From Sphingomonadales bacterium (GTDB taxonomy: Bacteria; Pseudomonadota; Alphaproteobacteria; Sphingomonadales; Sphingomonadaceae): 64,000 bases of DNA. Shown here piece after piece: positions 36,592-45,545 of the stretch. Under the pieces are notes generated by a model that saw nothing but the letters and a program-made list of their open reading frames with translations, did not search any database and was not told where the DNA came from. The stretch is taken from contig SBGG01000029.1 of assembly GCA_006226685.1 (NCBI GenBank), forward strand, positions 1-64,000. Reading direction: 5' to 3'. Positions within the stretch are counted from its first letter, which is position 1, and each line of letters starts with the position of its first letter. The translations under genes and the position numbers were made by a program.

Positions 36592-37826
36592 GCCGCCACC
36601 TTTTTGCAAGGTGTGACGGCCAGATGCGCCTCGTGCTCTCCGCCAAGGCGCGCAATCGCTTCGGGAAGCAGCAGTGAACGTGCTTTTGCGTTGCTGAAAC
36701 CGCCATGAAGTAGGCAGCGCGCGACAATGACACGGCAAAAGGCATCGTAGACGTTCCTGGAGGGGGCTGTTGGTCCCGTCCAAAAGTCATCGAGCGACTG
36801 CTGGTGGGTAACACCGGGCAGATCATAGATGGCCTTGCCCAGCACAATGACCGGTATACCGGAGCTAAGGGCCAGTGTTCCAGTCGTGCTGTTCACGGTC
36901 ACCACACCGGCGGCCTGATCGACAATCGTGTAAAGATCGCCCTCAGCAATAAACAATATCCGATCGGCGACTCCATGTTCCCGTGCCAAGTCCGCCACGA
37001 TCCGACGCCAAGCCTGAAGGCCATTGTCGAGGGGATGCTCTTTCACGAGAAGAATAACGTCCCCAGGTGCGTGCGCTGCGAAGGACTGCAAGATGGACCC
37101 AAGTGCAGCCTTCATCCCAGAAAACGGGGAATGAATGCGGATCTGGTGGTCGGAGTCCAGTTGAAGAGGCACGAGGAAGTAGGGGCGCGATCCGAGGTTG
37201 GCTAAAGCCTTTCTCGACCGCCAACAGGCTACTGGCCGCGCCATCATGCGAGCGATCCAGCCGCGCAGTTCCGAGAGAACCGGGTAAGGCCGGTGCGACC
37301 GATAATTGGGGTAGCGTGGCGCCAACAGCAGGCTGGCGAGGAAATAGGCTACGGCTTCAGTCGCACGTTGCCGAAAATTGGGGGGAACCGGTTTATGACT
37401 GGGAACAGGCGGCAACTGCTTTGCCAGGCCGACATAGGCTTCCGGATCGCGTGGCAGATTTGAATTGCCATTCACACCGTCTCGCTCAAGTGTAACCCAG
37501 TCCGGGCGGATATATCCTTCCTCAAAGACATGAACGAGGATCCCTCGGCGGATTGCACACACCCGTGCGCTGAGATGATAGTGGCGACAGTCGCCAAACA
37601 GGACGATGTCGGTCACCTCATGGTGCGCAATCACCTCGTGAAGGTAACCCGGCCAACTATCGAGCGTGCCACTGAAATTGTCGGATGACCCTCGCCAATC
37701 ATACCAGTCTCCACCGTTCAAATTGATGCGGTGGCAACGATGCCCACGTGCGCGCAGGCCAGTGGCAAGCTGCTTGAAGAAGGGACCAGGCGGACCCTGC
37801 AGGAAGAGAAAGGATCGTGGCATCAT
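36588..37826 (-). CDS. kpsS: Capsule linker Kdo transferase KpsS
   Basis: KpsS-type retaining or beta-Kdo transferase, 412 residues. In E. coli it adds the first Kdo to lysophosphatidylglycerol, and KpsC then extends the poly-Kdo primer. Diagnostic stretches are FLQGPPGPFF near the start, HVFEEGYIRPDW, VPLQLDSDHQI, LVKEHPLDNG and TVNSTTGTLALSSGIPVIVLG. ATG 37826 overlaps the kpsC stop. CMP-Kdo would come from kdsABD at 44669-47340. Confidence 0.9.
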   Translation of the reverse strand: MMPRSFLFLQGPPGPFFKQLATGLRARGHRCHRINLNGGDWYDWRGSSDNFSGTLDSWPGYLHEVIAHHEVTDIVLFGDCRHYHLSARVCAIRRGILVHVFEEGYIRPDWVTLERDGVNGNSNLPRDPEAYVGLAKQLPPVPSHKPVPPNFRQRATEAVAYFLASLLLAPRYPNYRSHRPYPVLSELRGWIARMMARPVACWRSRKALANLGSRPYFLVPLQLDSDHQIRIHSPFSGMKAALGSILQSFAAHAPGDVILLVKEHPLDNGLQAWRRIVADLAREHGVADRILFIAEGDLYTIVDQAAGVVTVNSTTGTLALSSGIPVIVLGKAIYDLPGVTHQQSLDDFWTGPTAPSRNVYDAFCRVIVARCLLHGGFSNAKARSLLLPEAIARLGGEHEAHLAVTPCKKVAA

Positions 37827-39346
37827 AGGGCTTTGGCCCGTTGCCGACGAACGAGGTTGAATTGCCCCTGCATCGAACGAAGCGTCTGAAGGAAGCCGGA
37901 CTTGGGCATCATGCCCACCGAAAGGCGTTGCGTAAGAACTTCGGGCGGGCAGGGGAGCCGAGTCACCGGATCGACGTAGCGTGGGTAGAGTATCAGAGTC
38001 GCGGCAACGAGTTGTTCGAGCGTGAGCAGCCGATTACGACGAGCAATAGGCGCGGCAAGATCGCGTGTCAGGCCCCAGCCGGCGTAAAATGGCTGCCCGT
38101 GGGTGATCACTTCTCGGCCCCGAAGCAGAGCCTCGAACCCTGTCAATGATGTCAGGACATGAACTGCGTCCACATCGTTAAGCAGTGCATCGATGGGCGT
38201 ATCCGGCAGAACCAGATCGACATAGCGCCCGGCCTCGATCATGGGAACGTCCCCAGGTCTCAACCCGGCGACCACATCTGGATGTGGCTTGAAGATGATG
38301 TAGGCATCCGGTTCGATCTCACGAACGCGGCGCAAAAGGTCGAGTGGGTTGGCGACATCCGCATGTCCGAGCCGGACACTCCGGTCATCGGCCACCTGTC
38401 CAGCAACGAGTACCTTGCGCCTGGCACCCATCAAGCCGAGCAAAGTGCCACGCTCACCGCCATATTTTGTAATGCCGTGCCGCGTGACGAAGCGGATCAG
38501 GTTTGCGGCCCGTCGGCATAGATCCGGGCCGAACTCGGCGTCTGCAAGAAGACGTTCAAGATCGCTTGGTTCGCGCGGATCATAGTAGATGCCCGACCAG
38601 TCGACCACGATGGAGCACGGTGGAACCAGTCGCGCTCCAAGTCCGGCCGACCGGATGAAACCGTCTTCGATCTGGACGAGCCGACCATCTTGCACACGGA
38701 CCCGCTTGCGATCCGCTCGTGACACACGAGAAGGCCAGACGGCGACCGCCTTTCCGGATGGGGAGGGGCTTTCAGGAGGTCTTTTTGAGAATTTCGGAGC
38801 CTCACCGCACCAGAGATGCTTCGCGAGAGCAGAGCGCTTCCACGCTGCAATACCACAGACGACCGAGATTTCGCGATTTCGATCGATAGTACGCCGCCAG
38901 TCCGCGAGAATATCAATCCAGTCCGGTATGGATATGGGCTGCCCATTCCACGGATCGAAATAGTCGAACGCGGAAATGTGAGCGCTGAGCCTGCGCAAGA
39001 GATCGGCGCGTGAATATAAATGGTGGTCACCAGAGCGGAGAACCGAACGTCCGGCCGCAGCCGCAAGCAATGCGATCTCATCGTCACAGTGCGCTACAAT
39101 CGACGGATTTGCTTCAATCGTTGGCCAAGGGTCAAACGCGACGGAAGCCTGCGCGGATACAACAAATGGACCCGATCTCATTTGCGGCGTTCGCGGGAGC
39201 TTCCAAAAATGCCCTCCTATGCGCGATCTCGTAATTTGCTCGGCGATTTCTTCGATATCAATCGCCTGCAAATTCGGCGGGATCAAGCCTACAGACTTCC
39301 GCAACAGGGGCTGTCCGATGGGCTTGGAAGCAGGGAAGGGGGGCAT
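37823..39346 (-). CDS. kpsC: Capsule linker Kdo transferase KpsC (shortened N-terminal half)
   Basis: First gene of the minus-strand capsule operon. The start is uncertain: ATG 39346 (507 residues) or GTG 39355; the frame stays open into sapC and beyond, which cannot be coding. The C-terminal Kdo transferase domain is complete, with QIEDGFIRSAGLGA, GIYYDPREPSDLE, FKPHPDV and HGQPFYAGWGLTRD. The N-terminal half is much reduced compared with the two-domain E. coli protein of about 675 residues, keeping mainly the linker-proximal part (FDPWNGQP). Confidence 0.85.
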   Translation of the reverse strand: MPPFPASKPIGQPLLRKSVGLIPPNLQAIDIEEIAEQITRSRIGGHFWKLPRTPQMRSGPFVVSAQASVAFDPWPTIEANPSIVAHCDDEIALLAAAAGRSVLRSGDHHLYSRADLLRRLSAHISAFDYFDPWNGQPISIPDWIDILADWRRTIDRNREISVVCGIAAWKRSALAKHLWCGEAPKFSKRPPESPSPSGKAVAVWPSRVSRADRKRVRVQDGRLVQIEDGFIRSAGLGARLVPPCSIVVDWSGIYYDPREPSDLERLLADAEFGPDLCRRAANLIRFVTRHGITKYGGERGTLLGLMGARRKVLVAGQVADDRSVRLGHADVANPLDLLRRVREIEPDAYIIFKPHPDVVAGLRPGDVPMIEAGRYVDLVLPDTPIDALLNDVDAVHVLTSLTGFEALLRGREVITHGQPFYAGWGLTRDLAAPIARRNRLLTLEQLVAATLILYPRYVDPVTRLPCPPEVLTQRLSVGMMPKSGFLQTLRSMQGQFNLVRRQRAKAL

Positions 39347-39609
39347 GCGCAGCACTGGCCGACAACCCAACCCAGGGCCGCGCCATCTTCGGTATCGTCC
39401 GAAACCCGCAATGCTCTCACTGCCCAGAATTGCTCCGCCCACCCTGTTTGATGCGCACGTCCATATGTGCAGGGCAGAGTGTCGCCAAAATGCGTCGCCG
39501 ATAAAATTGCGGGAATCCGTAATCGTTAGCGATTGATCGAGGCAATAGAAACGGGACCAACGGGCAGTGAATTTTCGCTGCCTGCGCAGAGCGAATCGAG
39601 AGACCAGCC

Positions 39610-40395
39610 ATGGCCGTATCCGAAACGAGTACCCCGCCAACCCTGCCGCTGTTCTACCGGTCTCTGCGGCCGCTTGACGCGGCTCTCCATTCGACGCTGC
39701 GACTCAAAGAATGCGACTATTCCTTCACCGCCGAAACATCGTCGATTCCCATCGTGGTGAGCGAATTTGCTCGAGCCTCGCGGCACTATCCCATAGTTTT
39801 CGCCAGCTCCGATTCTACCCCGCACGCAATCCTGGGCATCGAAGGACGCAATGTATTCCTCGAAGCAGGGGACTGGGCGAAAGGGATTTACATACCGGCC
39901 TACGCCCGGCGATATCCATTCGGGTTCCTTCGTATCGAAGACAGCGATCGCTACATTCTCTGCATCGACTCTGAATGTGACGGCCTCGGCGAAGAAGACG
40001 GTCAGCCTCTATTCGAGCATGGCCGTCCCACGATGGTCACGGAGCGCGCACTGGCCTTCTGCGAGGCTTTTCGCGGTGAAGCCGAAGCCACCATCGCTTT
40101 CATGCGAGCGCTCGAAGGTCGTGATCTGCTCGTCGAGCGGCGTATCGAATACGCTCTGCCCGATGGACGCAATATTGCGCGCGACGGCTTCAAAGTTGTC
40201 GACCCTGAGCGTTTTATGGCCCTCGACGGACCAACAGTGGCGGAGTGGCATCCCCGCGGGTGGCTGGGACTTATCACGCAGCACCTAAACTCGATCGACC
40301 TGTTTCCAGAGCTGTTGTCGCGCAGGTTTACAGAACCAAAAGAGGCGGTTCCGCCGACTGTTGGCGATGAACCTCCATTGCATGAGAAGGACTGA
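39610..40395 (+). CDS. SapC family protein
   Basis: A 261-residue protein of the SapC family, named after a gene in the Campylobacter fetus S-layer region; biochemical role unknown. Conserved features are PIVVSEFARASRHYPIVFA and GLLEF-like YARRYPFGFLRI, with RDLLVER towards the end. There is no signal peptide, so it is probably cytoplasmic. It starts 263 bases from the kpsC start, facing away, and lies two bases before the Skp-like gene, so the two are likely one transcript. Confidence 0.82.
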   Translation: MAVSETSTPPTLPLFYRSLRPLDAALHSTLRLKECDYSFTAETSSIPIVVSEFARASRHYPIVFASSDSTPHAILGIEGRNVFLEAGDWAKGIYIPAYARRYPFGFLRIEDSDRYILCIDSECDGLGEEDGQPLFEHGRPTMVTERALAFCEAFRGEAEATIAFMRALEGRDLLVERRIEYALPDGRNIARDGFKVVDPERFMALDGPTVAEWHPRGWLGLITQHLNSIDLFPELLSRRFTEPKEAVPPTVGDEPPLHEKD

Positions 40396-40397
40396 TA

Positions 40398-40979
40398 ATG
40401 TCACGCTTTTCCATTTTTCTCGCCATTCTTGCTGCTGGTGCGGCTCCCGTATCACTCGCAGCACAGACGGCTTCGCCGGCGCCAGGACTTGGCGGGCCGG
40501 TAATCCCAGGTGTTTGCCTGTTGTCGCGGGAAGCGATTTTTGCGAACGCAGCTGTCGCGAAGGCAGCCACCACACGCCTTGCCGAACTGGCGAGGACAGC
40601 GCAGTCGGAAATCGACCAGCAACGAACGCCTTTGGAAACAGAGGTCAAATCGCTGGAAGGCCAGCCAGACAACGCGCAGACCAAACAGAAGCGCGACGCA
40701 CTTGCCACCCGTTGGACGGCGCTTCAGCGCAAGGCTGCTCACAACAGTCGTGAAATTGAAGCAACCCGTGCCAAGGCCATGGAGCGGATTTTGACTGAGG
40801 TGCAGCCCGTAATCTCCCAGGCGTATACGAACAAGAAATGCGGACTTCTCCTCGACCGGAGCGTGACGCTTGGCGGTAATTTCGCCAACGATTTGACTGC
40901 GGATGTCCTCAAAGGGCTCGACGCCAAGATTCAGACGATCACGTTCGAGCGCGAGCGACTGCCGGAGCAGCAACCATAA
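40398..40979 (+). CDS. OmpH/Skp-like periplasmic chaperone
   Basis: A 193-residue exported protein with a signal peptide (MSRFSIFLAILAAGAAPVSL) and the OmpH layout. A short beta strand (GVCLLSREAIFANAAV) is followed by a long helical hairpin rich in Lys, Glu and Gln, and a final CGLLLDRS strand. Skp proteins hold unfolded outer-membrane proteins in the periplasm. As the main skp gene usually sits next to bamA, this is probably a second, dedicated copy, possibly for capsule or surface proteins. Confidence 0.78.
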   Translation: MSRFSIFLAILAAGAAPVSLAAQTASPAPGLGGPVIPGVCLLSREAIFANAAVAKAATTRLAELARTAQSEIDQQRTPLETEVKSLEGQPDNAQTKQKRDALATRWTALQRKAAHNSREIEATRAKAMERILTEVQPVISQAYTNKKCGLLLDRSVTLGGNFANDLTADVLKGLDAKIQTITFERERLPEQQP

Positions 40980-41044
40980 AATGTGCCCATCCTTGCGTCG
41001 GCACAGCTACTCGGCCGTGACAAAGGGCAGGGGAACGTAAGGCC

Positions 41045-41485
41045 ATGACAAGCCGGAAACGCCATGCGCCCTATGTTGCGGTTGCACAAAAGCGTGCAGC
41101 ATTGCGCGGTTGGTGGGGGATGATCTGCGGGCTTACAATGGGCGCGATAGGATTGGTTCTAGAATTTTACTATCTCGTCGCTTTGCTTAATTGGCATAAT
41201 CAACTCTCCCACCCTGAGGAGGCGCGTATCGTCTTAAGAGGGCCGATCAAAGAATTCTGGGTGCTGCTGGTGTTCCCGAGCATCATTCCTTTCATGGCGA
41301 TGGGCGGAATAATGCTGAACACTGTTATCTGGTTAATCCCCCCGTTGCGTCGAGTGTCGGAAAAACCGGGGAAAATAGATCCCAATCTCCGCTTTGGACC
41401 TATGCAGAAAGGTCTTTTCCAAGGGTTTATCTGGACCTGGTGGACGATCCCTCTAGGAGCTGCGGTCGCATGGCTTGCTCACTAG
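41045..41485 (+). CDS. Hypothetical inner-membrane protein
   Basis: Unrecognised, 146 residues. Three hydrophobic segments are evident: MICGLTMGAIGLVLEFYYLV, LLVFPSIIPFMAMGGIML and FIWTWWTIPLGAAVAWLA. Start ATG 41045 follows AAGG. It lies 65 bases after the Skp-like gene and may belong to the same transcript. No functional motif is visible. Confidence 0.6.
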   Translation: MTSRKRHAPYVAVAQKRAALRGWWGMICGLTMGAIGLVLEFYYLVALLNWHNQLSHPEEARIVLRGPIKEFWVLLVFPSIIPFMAMGGIMLNTVIWLIPPLRRVSEKPGKIDPNLRFGPMQKGLFQGFIWTWWTIPLGAAVAWLAH

Positions 41486-41564
41486 TGGGCCTTTGTAGCC
41501 AGTGGGGATTTTCATCCATTAGATCTGCGCTGGTAATTGCCAGCCCTGAGGGCTTCGCTTACCT

Positions 41565-42422
41565 ATGAGCCAGTGGCTACGCACTTTCAGATCCGCAGTA
41601 GCTGGCATCCAGCGGAGCCGTCGCCGACATTCTGCCTGGTCACAATCAACGGCCTACCTGGGCGACTATATCGCGCTCACGCGTTTGCATACAGGCCATA
41701 AAATATACGTAGATACCCGCGATATAGGCATCGCTTCTCATTTGATGATGGACGGGCGCTGGGAGCCTTGGGTCGAGCGTGTCCTGGTAAAAGCGTTAAA
41801 GCCTGGAATGACATTCTGCGATATAGGCGCGAACTTCGGTTACTATACCTTGATAGGGGCCAGCGCAGTCGGAGCCAGAGGGAGGGTTTTCGCGTTCGAA
41901 TGCAATCCACGCCTTTTTGACCTGCTGAACCGCTCGGTCCTCGTGAACGGACTGCATGAGATCGTGGAACTGTCACCATTGGCCGTATCAGGTGGGATGG
42001 AGCAGGCCACGCTCACATATGACAACAAATTCAGCGGTGGCGGAACGATTCTGGAAGCTGGGCCGGACTCTTCTGAAACCCATAATAAAATCACCGTTGG
42101 ATGTGCTTCGCTGGACAGCCTGCTCTCTTTGCAGACTTCTCCAAATGTGCTGAAGGTTGATGTTGAAGGATCGGAACCCCTCGTATTCGAAGGCGCCCAT
42201 CGCATCCTGTCCGACCGTCGTCTTCAAACGATAATTTTTGAATATTATGCGCCGTCTATCTCGCGCTCAATCTCACCAACCGCACTTCTCAATCAACTCT
42301 CTGGGCACGATTTCCATTTGCAGATGTTGCCCCCGACCGGCCTGTTGCCGCCATGCGGTCCCGAAGAGTTGGTGGAGGCAATCGGAGACAAAATGGTCTA
42401 CGTGTTAGCCACGAGGCCTTAA
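41565..42422 (+). CDS. FkbM-family methyltransferase
   Basis: A 285-residue FkbM methyltransferase. SAM motif FCDIGANFGYYTLIGASAVG is followed by VFAFECNPRLFDLL, then LKVDVEGSEPLVFEGAH, all typical of the family. Likely target is a capsule sugar hydroxyl. The ribosome site is weak. The same reading frame stays open for 64 codons beyond the TAA at 42420-42422, described separately. Confidence 0.85.
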   Translation: MSQWLRTFRSAVAGIQRSRRRHSAWSQSTAYLGDYIALTRLHTGHKIYVDTRDIGIASHLMMDGRWEPWVERVLVKALKPGMTFCDIGANFGYYTLIGASAVGARGRVFAFECNPRLFDLLNRSVLVNGLHEIVELSPLAVSGGMEQATLTYDNKFSGGGTILEAGPDSSETHNKITVGCASLDSLLSLQTSPNVLKVDVEGSEPLVFEGAHRILSDRRLQTIIFEYYAPSISRSISPTALLNQLSGHDFHLQMLPPTGLLPPCGPEELVEAIGDKMVYVLATRP

Positions 42423-42617
42423 GCGAAGCACGTCAGAACTACCGCTAGGTTGAGAGGTGAAGATGTTTTCCCAATTCTAGTTCCAAGAACTAACGCCCTG
42501 TTGAAACTGGATGCTGAAAACGCCGGCCCCGAAGCACTTGCTAAACAGCTAGGGCCACACGGGATAGTGTGCAACGCTCTTTTGCGCGTGTACGAACGCA
42601 ACTATGGGTGGGAATAG
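42423..42617 (+). pseudogene. Possible coding remnant in frame after the FkbM gene
   Basis: Directly after the FkbM stop the same frame remains open for 64 codons to TAG 42615-42617 and reads as a protein-like sequence ending in LAKQLGPHGIVCNALLRVYE. That stretch resembles the conserved helix-strand after the active-site Tyr/Lys in short-chain dehydrogenases. There is no clear start codon with a ribosome site (TTG 42450 at best). It may be a gene fragment or simply chance. Confidence 0.25.
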
Positions 42618-42671
42618 AAGTGATCAGACATTCCCATTTAGGCGCTGAACGTAAGCGTCAATTGCATTAGC

Positions 42672-43490
42672 TCAACCCTTATTTTCGATTGTCACTCTAG
42701 ATTCCACCACAACTAGGTGAGTCCGCTTCTTGGCGCAAAGCGTTATCGGACCATGCGTGCACCAGCATTGATTTGCAGCGAACGATTGGCCGTCAATCTC
42801 CCCTTCGCCGGACAGCACGACCAAACATGCCCGTTCAGGGGCCATAACGATACGGGCATCGCTTTCGATATCGATTTGTGAAACGGTGAACGAGCTATCG
42901 TCGGATGGCAGACACTCGACCGCCCCACCAGTTCTTGCCTCGAACAGACCCTGGTTGAGATGTAGTTCGCGATCACGTCCGTAATCGAACAGGCGATAGG
43001 TAACGTCGCTTGCTTCCTGCACTTCCAAGACGATCAGCCCCGGGCCAAGCGCGTGAATCGTGCCGGCCCGAATAAAATATGAGTCGCCGGGTTTCGGGGC
43101 GATGCGATTGAGCAGCGACGGCAAGCTTCCGTCATGAGCCGCCTCGAAAAGCTTGGAGCGCGTCGCCGGCGCCTTCAGACCAATATCAATATAGGCCCCG
43201 TCCTGAGCCTCGACGACATACCACCACTCGTCCTTGCCATCCTTGCCTTGCGGATGCACCTGCACGGACAGTGGCTCGCTCGTTTGCAGCCATTTGATCG
43301 TGAGGCCGAGATCAGGCGCCTCGTGGACAATTTCTCCCAGAGGCCATGCGTCATCGGACATACCGTGTGAAGAGGTTCTACGTCCCCAGGGTTTGGGAAC
43401 ATAGCGTGGAGTCAGCAATTCGGCCGAGCCGCGCCTCGCGATCGAGGCAGCTCTGATCTCGCCGCTCTCGACACACATTTCCCTCAGCAT
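42672..43490 (-). CDS. manA: Class I mannose-6-phosphate isomerase
   Basis: Zinc enzyme interconverting fructose-6-phosphate and mannose-6-phosphate, 272 residues from ATG 43490 after GGGAG; the frame is open further into manC without meaning. The metal and active-site block SVQVHPQGKDGKDEWWYVV, then SYFIRAGTIHALGPGLIVLEVQ, match the short class I type. With the adjacent manC it leads to GDP-mannose; the phosphomannomutase step is not encoded here. Last gene of the kdsD-led operon. Confidence 0.9.
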   Translation of the reverse strand: MLREMCVESGEIRAASIARRGSAELLTPRYVPKPWGRRTSSHGMSDDAWPLGEIVHEAPDLGLTIKWLQTSEPLSVQVHPQGKDGKDEWWYVVEAQDGAYIDIGLKAPATRSKLFEAAHDGSLPSLLNRIAPKPGDSYFIRAGTIHALGPGLIVLEVQEASDVTYRLFDYGRDRELHLNQGLFEARTGGAVECLPSDDSSFTVSQIDIESDARIVMAPERACLVVLSGEGEIDGQSFAANQCWCTHGPITLCAKKRTHLVVVESRVTIENKG

Positions 43491-43522
43491 CGGTCTTGGC
43501 TCCCACTGATCATGCAACGGGT

Positions 43523-44593
43523 TTACCGGTCGTTCTCGACGGCTTTGGGCGTGGTTCCCGCCTGCTCGGCAAGCCGACGTACGTCCTGCGATTGTCCGCG
43601 AGGAGCGATCAACACCGCATCTGCGGTGACGATGACAATGAGGTCGGACACCCCAATTGTTGCGATACGGGTGCCGGTGGTCCTTAATAGACAATTACGG
43701 CTGTCGATCGCGGTTACATCGCCATCGACCACATTCTCCGCCGCATCGCGTTCACCAACGGCATGAACCATGTCCCAGCTACCGAGATCCGACCAACCCA
43801 TGCTGACTGGGACAACCGCTACCTTGGCGGCTTTTTCCATCACAGCATAGTCGATCGATTTCGCAGGGACGTCGGAAAAGGCGATTGGCTCAGGTTCTAC
43901 TATAAAGCCATGGCGATGTCCCAGGGCGCGCGCCTTCACGGTCGCTTCCAGAATGTCGGACGCATGTGTGCGCATCGCTCCAAGCAGCGCATCAGCCCGA
44001 AACAGAAAAATGCCAGCATTCCAGAAATGCCCCCCTTCGGCGATCATTATCGCGGCATCGACGGCATCCGGCTTTTCGACAAAAGCCTCGACCTCTTGCA
44101 CGCCGGCGGAGATGTCCGCTCCAGCGCGGATGTAGCCATATCCAGTCTCCGGATACTCCGGTCGAACCCCGAATGTGACCAGCCACCCTTTCTCGGCATG
44201 CGGTACGGCTTGTCGTATCGCCTCGCCAAAGGCAGTTGCATCCTTGATGACATGGTCACTTGGCAGCACCAGCAGCAAAGTCTCCGACGTCGGCGCCTCA
44301 AGCGCCGCCAATGCGATAGCTGGGGCCGTGTTGCGCCCTGCCGGCTCGCGTATAAGCCGGAAAGGCGCGCAACCTACTTCCTTCAGCTGATCATCAAGCT
44401 GATCGCCATGGATGACGTTCGTGACCAGGATCGGATCATTGACGATATCTGCGCGACGCATGCGAATTATGGTCTGCTGCAACAAGCTATGCGAACCCAG
44501 CAGGGGAAGGAACTGCTTCGGAGTCTGGCTTGTCGACAGCGGCCAGAGGCGTGTCCCGGCGCCGCCCGATAGAATGACAGGAACTATTTCCAT
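43523..44593 (-). CDS. manC: Mannose-1-phosphate guanylyltransferase
   Basis: Makes GDP-mannose from mannose-1-phosphate and GTP. The 356-residue protein has the nucleotidyltransferase signature ILSGGAGTRLWPLS (about 7-20), PKQFLPL, VLPSDHVI, FVEKPD and SIDYAVMEKA. It corresponds to the single-domain type; the C-terminal isomerase half of bifunctional ManC is absent and supplied by the next gene. It supplies donor sugar for capsule glycosyltransferases. Confidence 0.93.
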   Translation of the reverse strand: MEIVPVILSGGAGTRLWPLSTSQTPKQFLPLLGSHSLLQQTIIRMRRADIVNDPILVTNVIHGDQLDDQLKEVGCAPFRLIREPAGRNTAPAIALAALEAPTSETLLLVLPSDHVIKDATAFGEAIRQAVPHAEKGWLVTFGVRPEYPETGYGYIRAGADISAGVQEVEAFVEKPDAVDAAIMIAEGGHFWNAGIFLFRADALLGAMRTHASDILEATVKARALGHRHGFIVEPEPIAFSDVPAKSIDYAVMEKAAKVAVVPVSMGWSDLGSWDMVHAVGERDAAENVVDGDVTAIDSRNCLLRTTGTRIATIGVSDLIVIVTADAVLIAPRGQSQDVRRLAEQAGTTPKAVENDR

Positions 44594-44668
44594 TATCTGT
44601 CCGCTGCCATGTCGGAGGGATACCGGTTTTCAATCAAATTCTGCCGCAGCATAGAGCATTCCACCCTT

Positions 44669-45523
44669 TCACTGCGCCGACGGATAGGCAGCCAGACTGG
44701 CTTTGATGGAGCGATCGAGCCCAACGAGCTGCTCTATCAACGGATCGAGAAGATCGAGCGGCCATGAGTTGGGACCGTCGGAAAGCGCTCTGGACGGATC
44801 GGGGTGTGTCTCGATGAACAGTCCTGCAATTCCCGCAGCAACTGCTCCACGACACAACAACGGGATATGACGACGATCGCCTCCCGAACAGTTTCCAAGG
44901 CTCCCGGGTTCTTGCACGCTGTGGCTTGCGTCGAAAACAACCGGAGCTCCTGTTTCAGCCATTACTGAAAGGCTACGAAGGTCGGTGACCAGATTATTGT
45001 AGCCAAAGCTCGTCCCCCGTTCGCAAAGGAAGAACGAATTTGGGTCATTGCCGGCCGCTACCGCCGCAGATCGCGCTTTTTCAAGCACCTGCGTCATATC
45101 CCACGGCGCCATGAACTGCCCCTTCTTGATATTGACGGTTCGGCCTGATCGGGCGGCTGCGACGATCAAGTCGCTCTGGCGTGCGAGAAGGGCGGGCGTT
45201 TGTAGGACATCGGCTACCTCGGCAACCGTCATGACCTGATCGGGCTCGTGAACATCCGTCAAAACAGGCAATCCGGTCTTCTCGGAAACTGCACGAAGAA
45301 TTTCCAACCCGTCGTGAAGTCCGGGACCTCGATAGGATGTAAGTGACGTTCGATTGGCTTTGTCGAACGAACCCTTGAAAACAACCAGGATATGATGCCT
45401 GTGCGCGATTTGCGATAAGTAATCCGCGACGCGCAGTGACAGTTCCAGCGACTCCAACACGCAGGGGCCAGCGATCAGAAACAGGGGTTTGTCCTGACCA
45501 ATCGCGGTATCGCGAACGATCAT
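44669..45523 (-). CDS. kdsA: 3-deoxy-8-phosphooctulonate synthase KdsA
   Basis: Condenses phosphoenolpyruvate and arabinose-5-phosphate into Kdo-8-phosphate. It has 284 residues from ATG 45523 after TGGAGG, the same length as the E. coli enzyme. Motifs include LIAGPCVLESLELSLRVA, FKGSFDKANRTS, VLTDVHEPDQ, NIKKGQF and FIETHPDP. It would supply Kdo for the KpsC/KpsS primer and could add to the LPS supply. No kdsC phosphatase is present in the window. Confidence 0.95.
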   Translation of the reverse strand: MIVRDTAIGQDKPLFLIAGPCVLESLELSLRVADYLSQIAHRHHILVVFKGSFDKANRTSLTSYRGPGLHDGLEILRAVSEKTGLPVLTDVHEPDQVMTVAEVADVLQTPALLARQSDLIVAAARSGRTVNIKKGQFMAPWDMTQVLEKARSAAVAAGNDPNSFFLCERGTSFGYNNLVTDLRSLSVMAETGAPVVFDASHSVQEPGSLGNCSGGDRRHIPLLCRGAVAAGIAGLFIETHPDPSRALSDGPNSWPLDLLDPLIEQLVGLDRSIKASLAAYPSAQ

Positions 45524-45545
45524 AGCCGACCTCCACCCAATCCCA

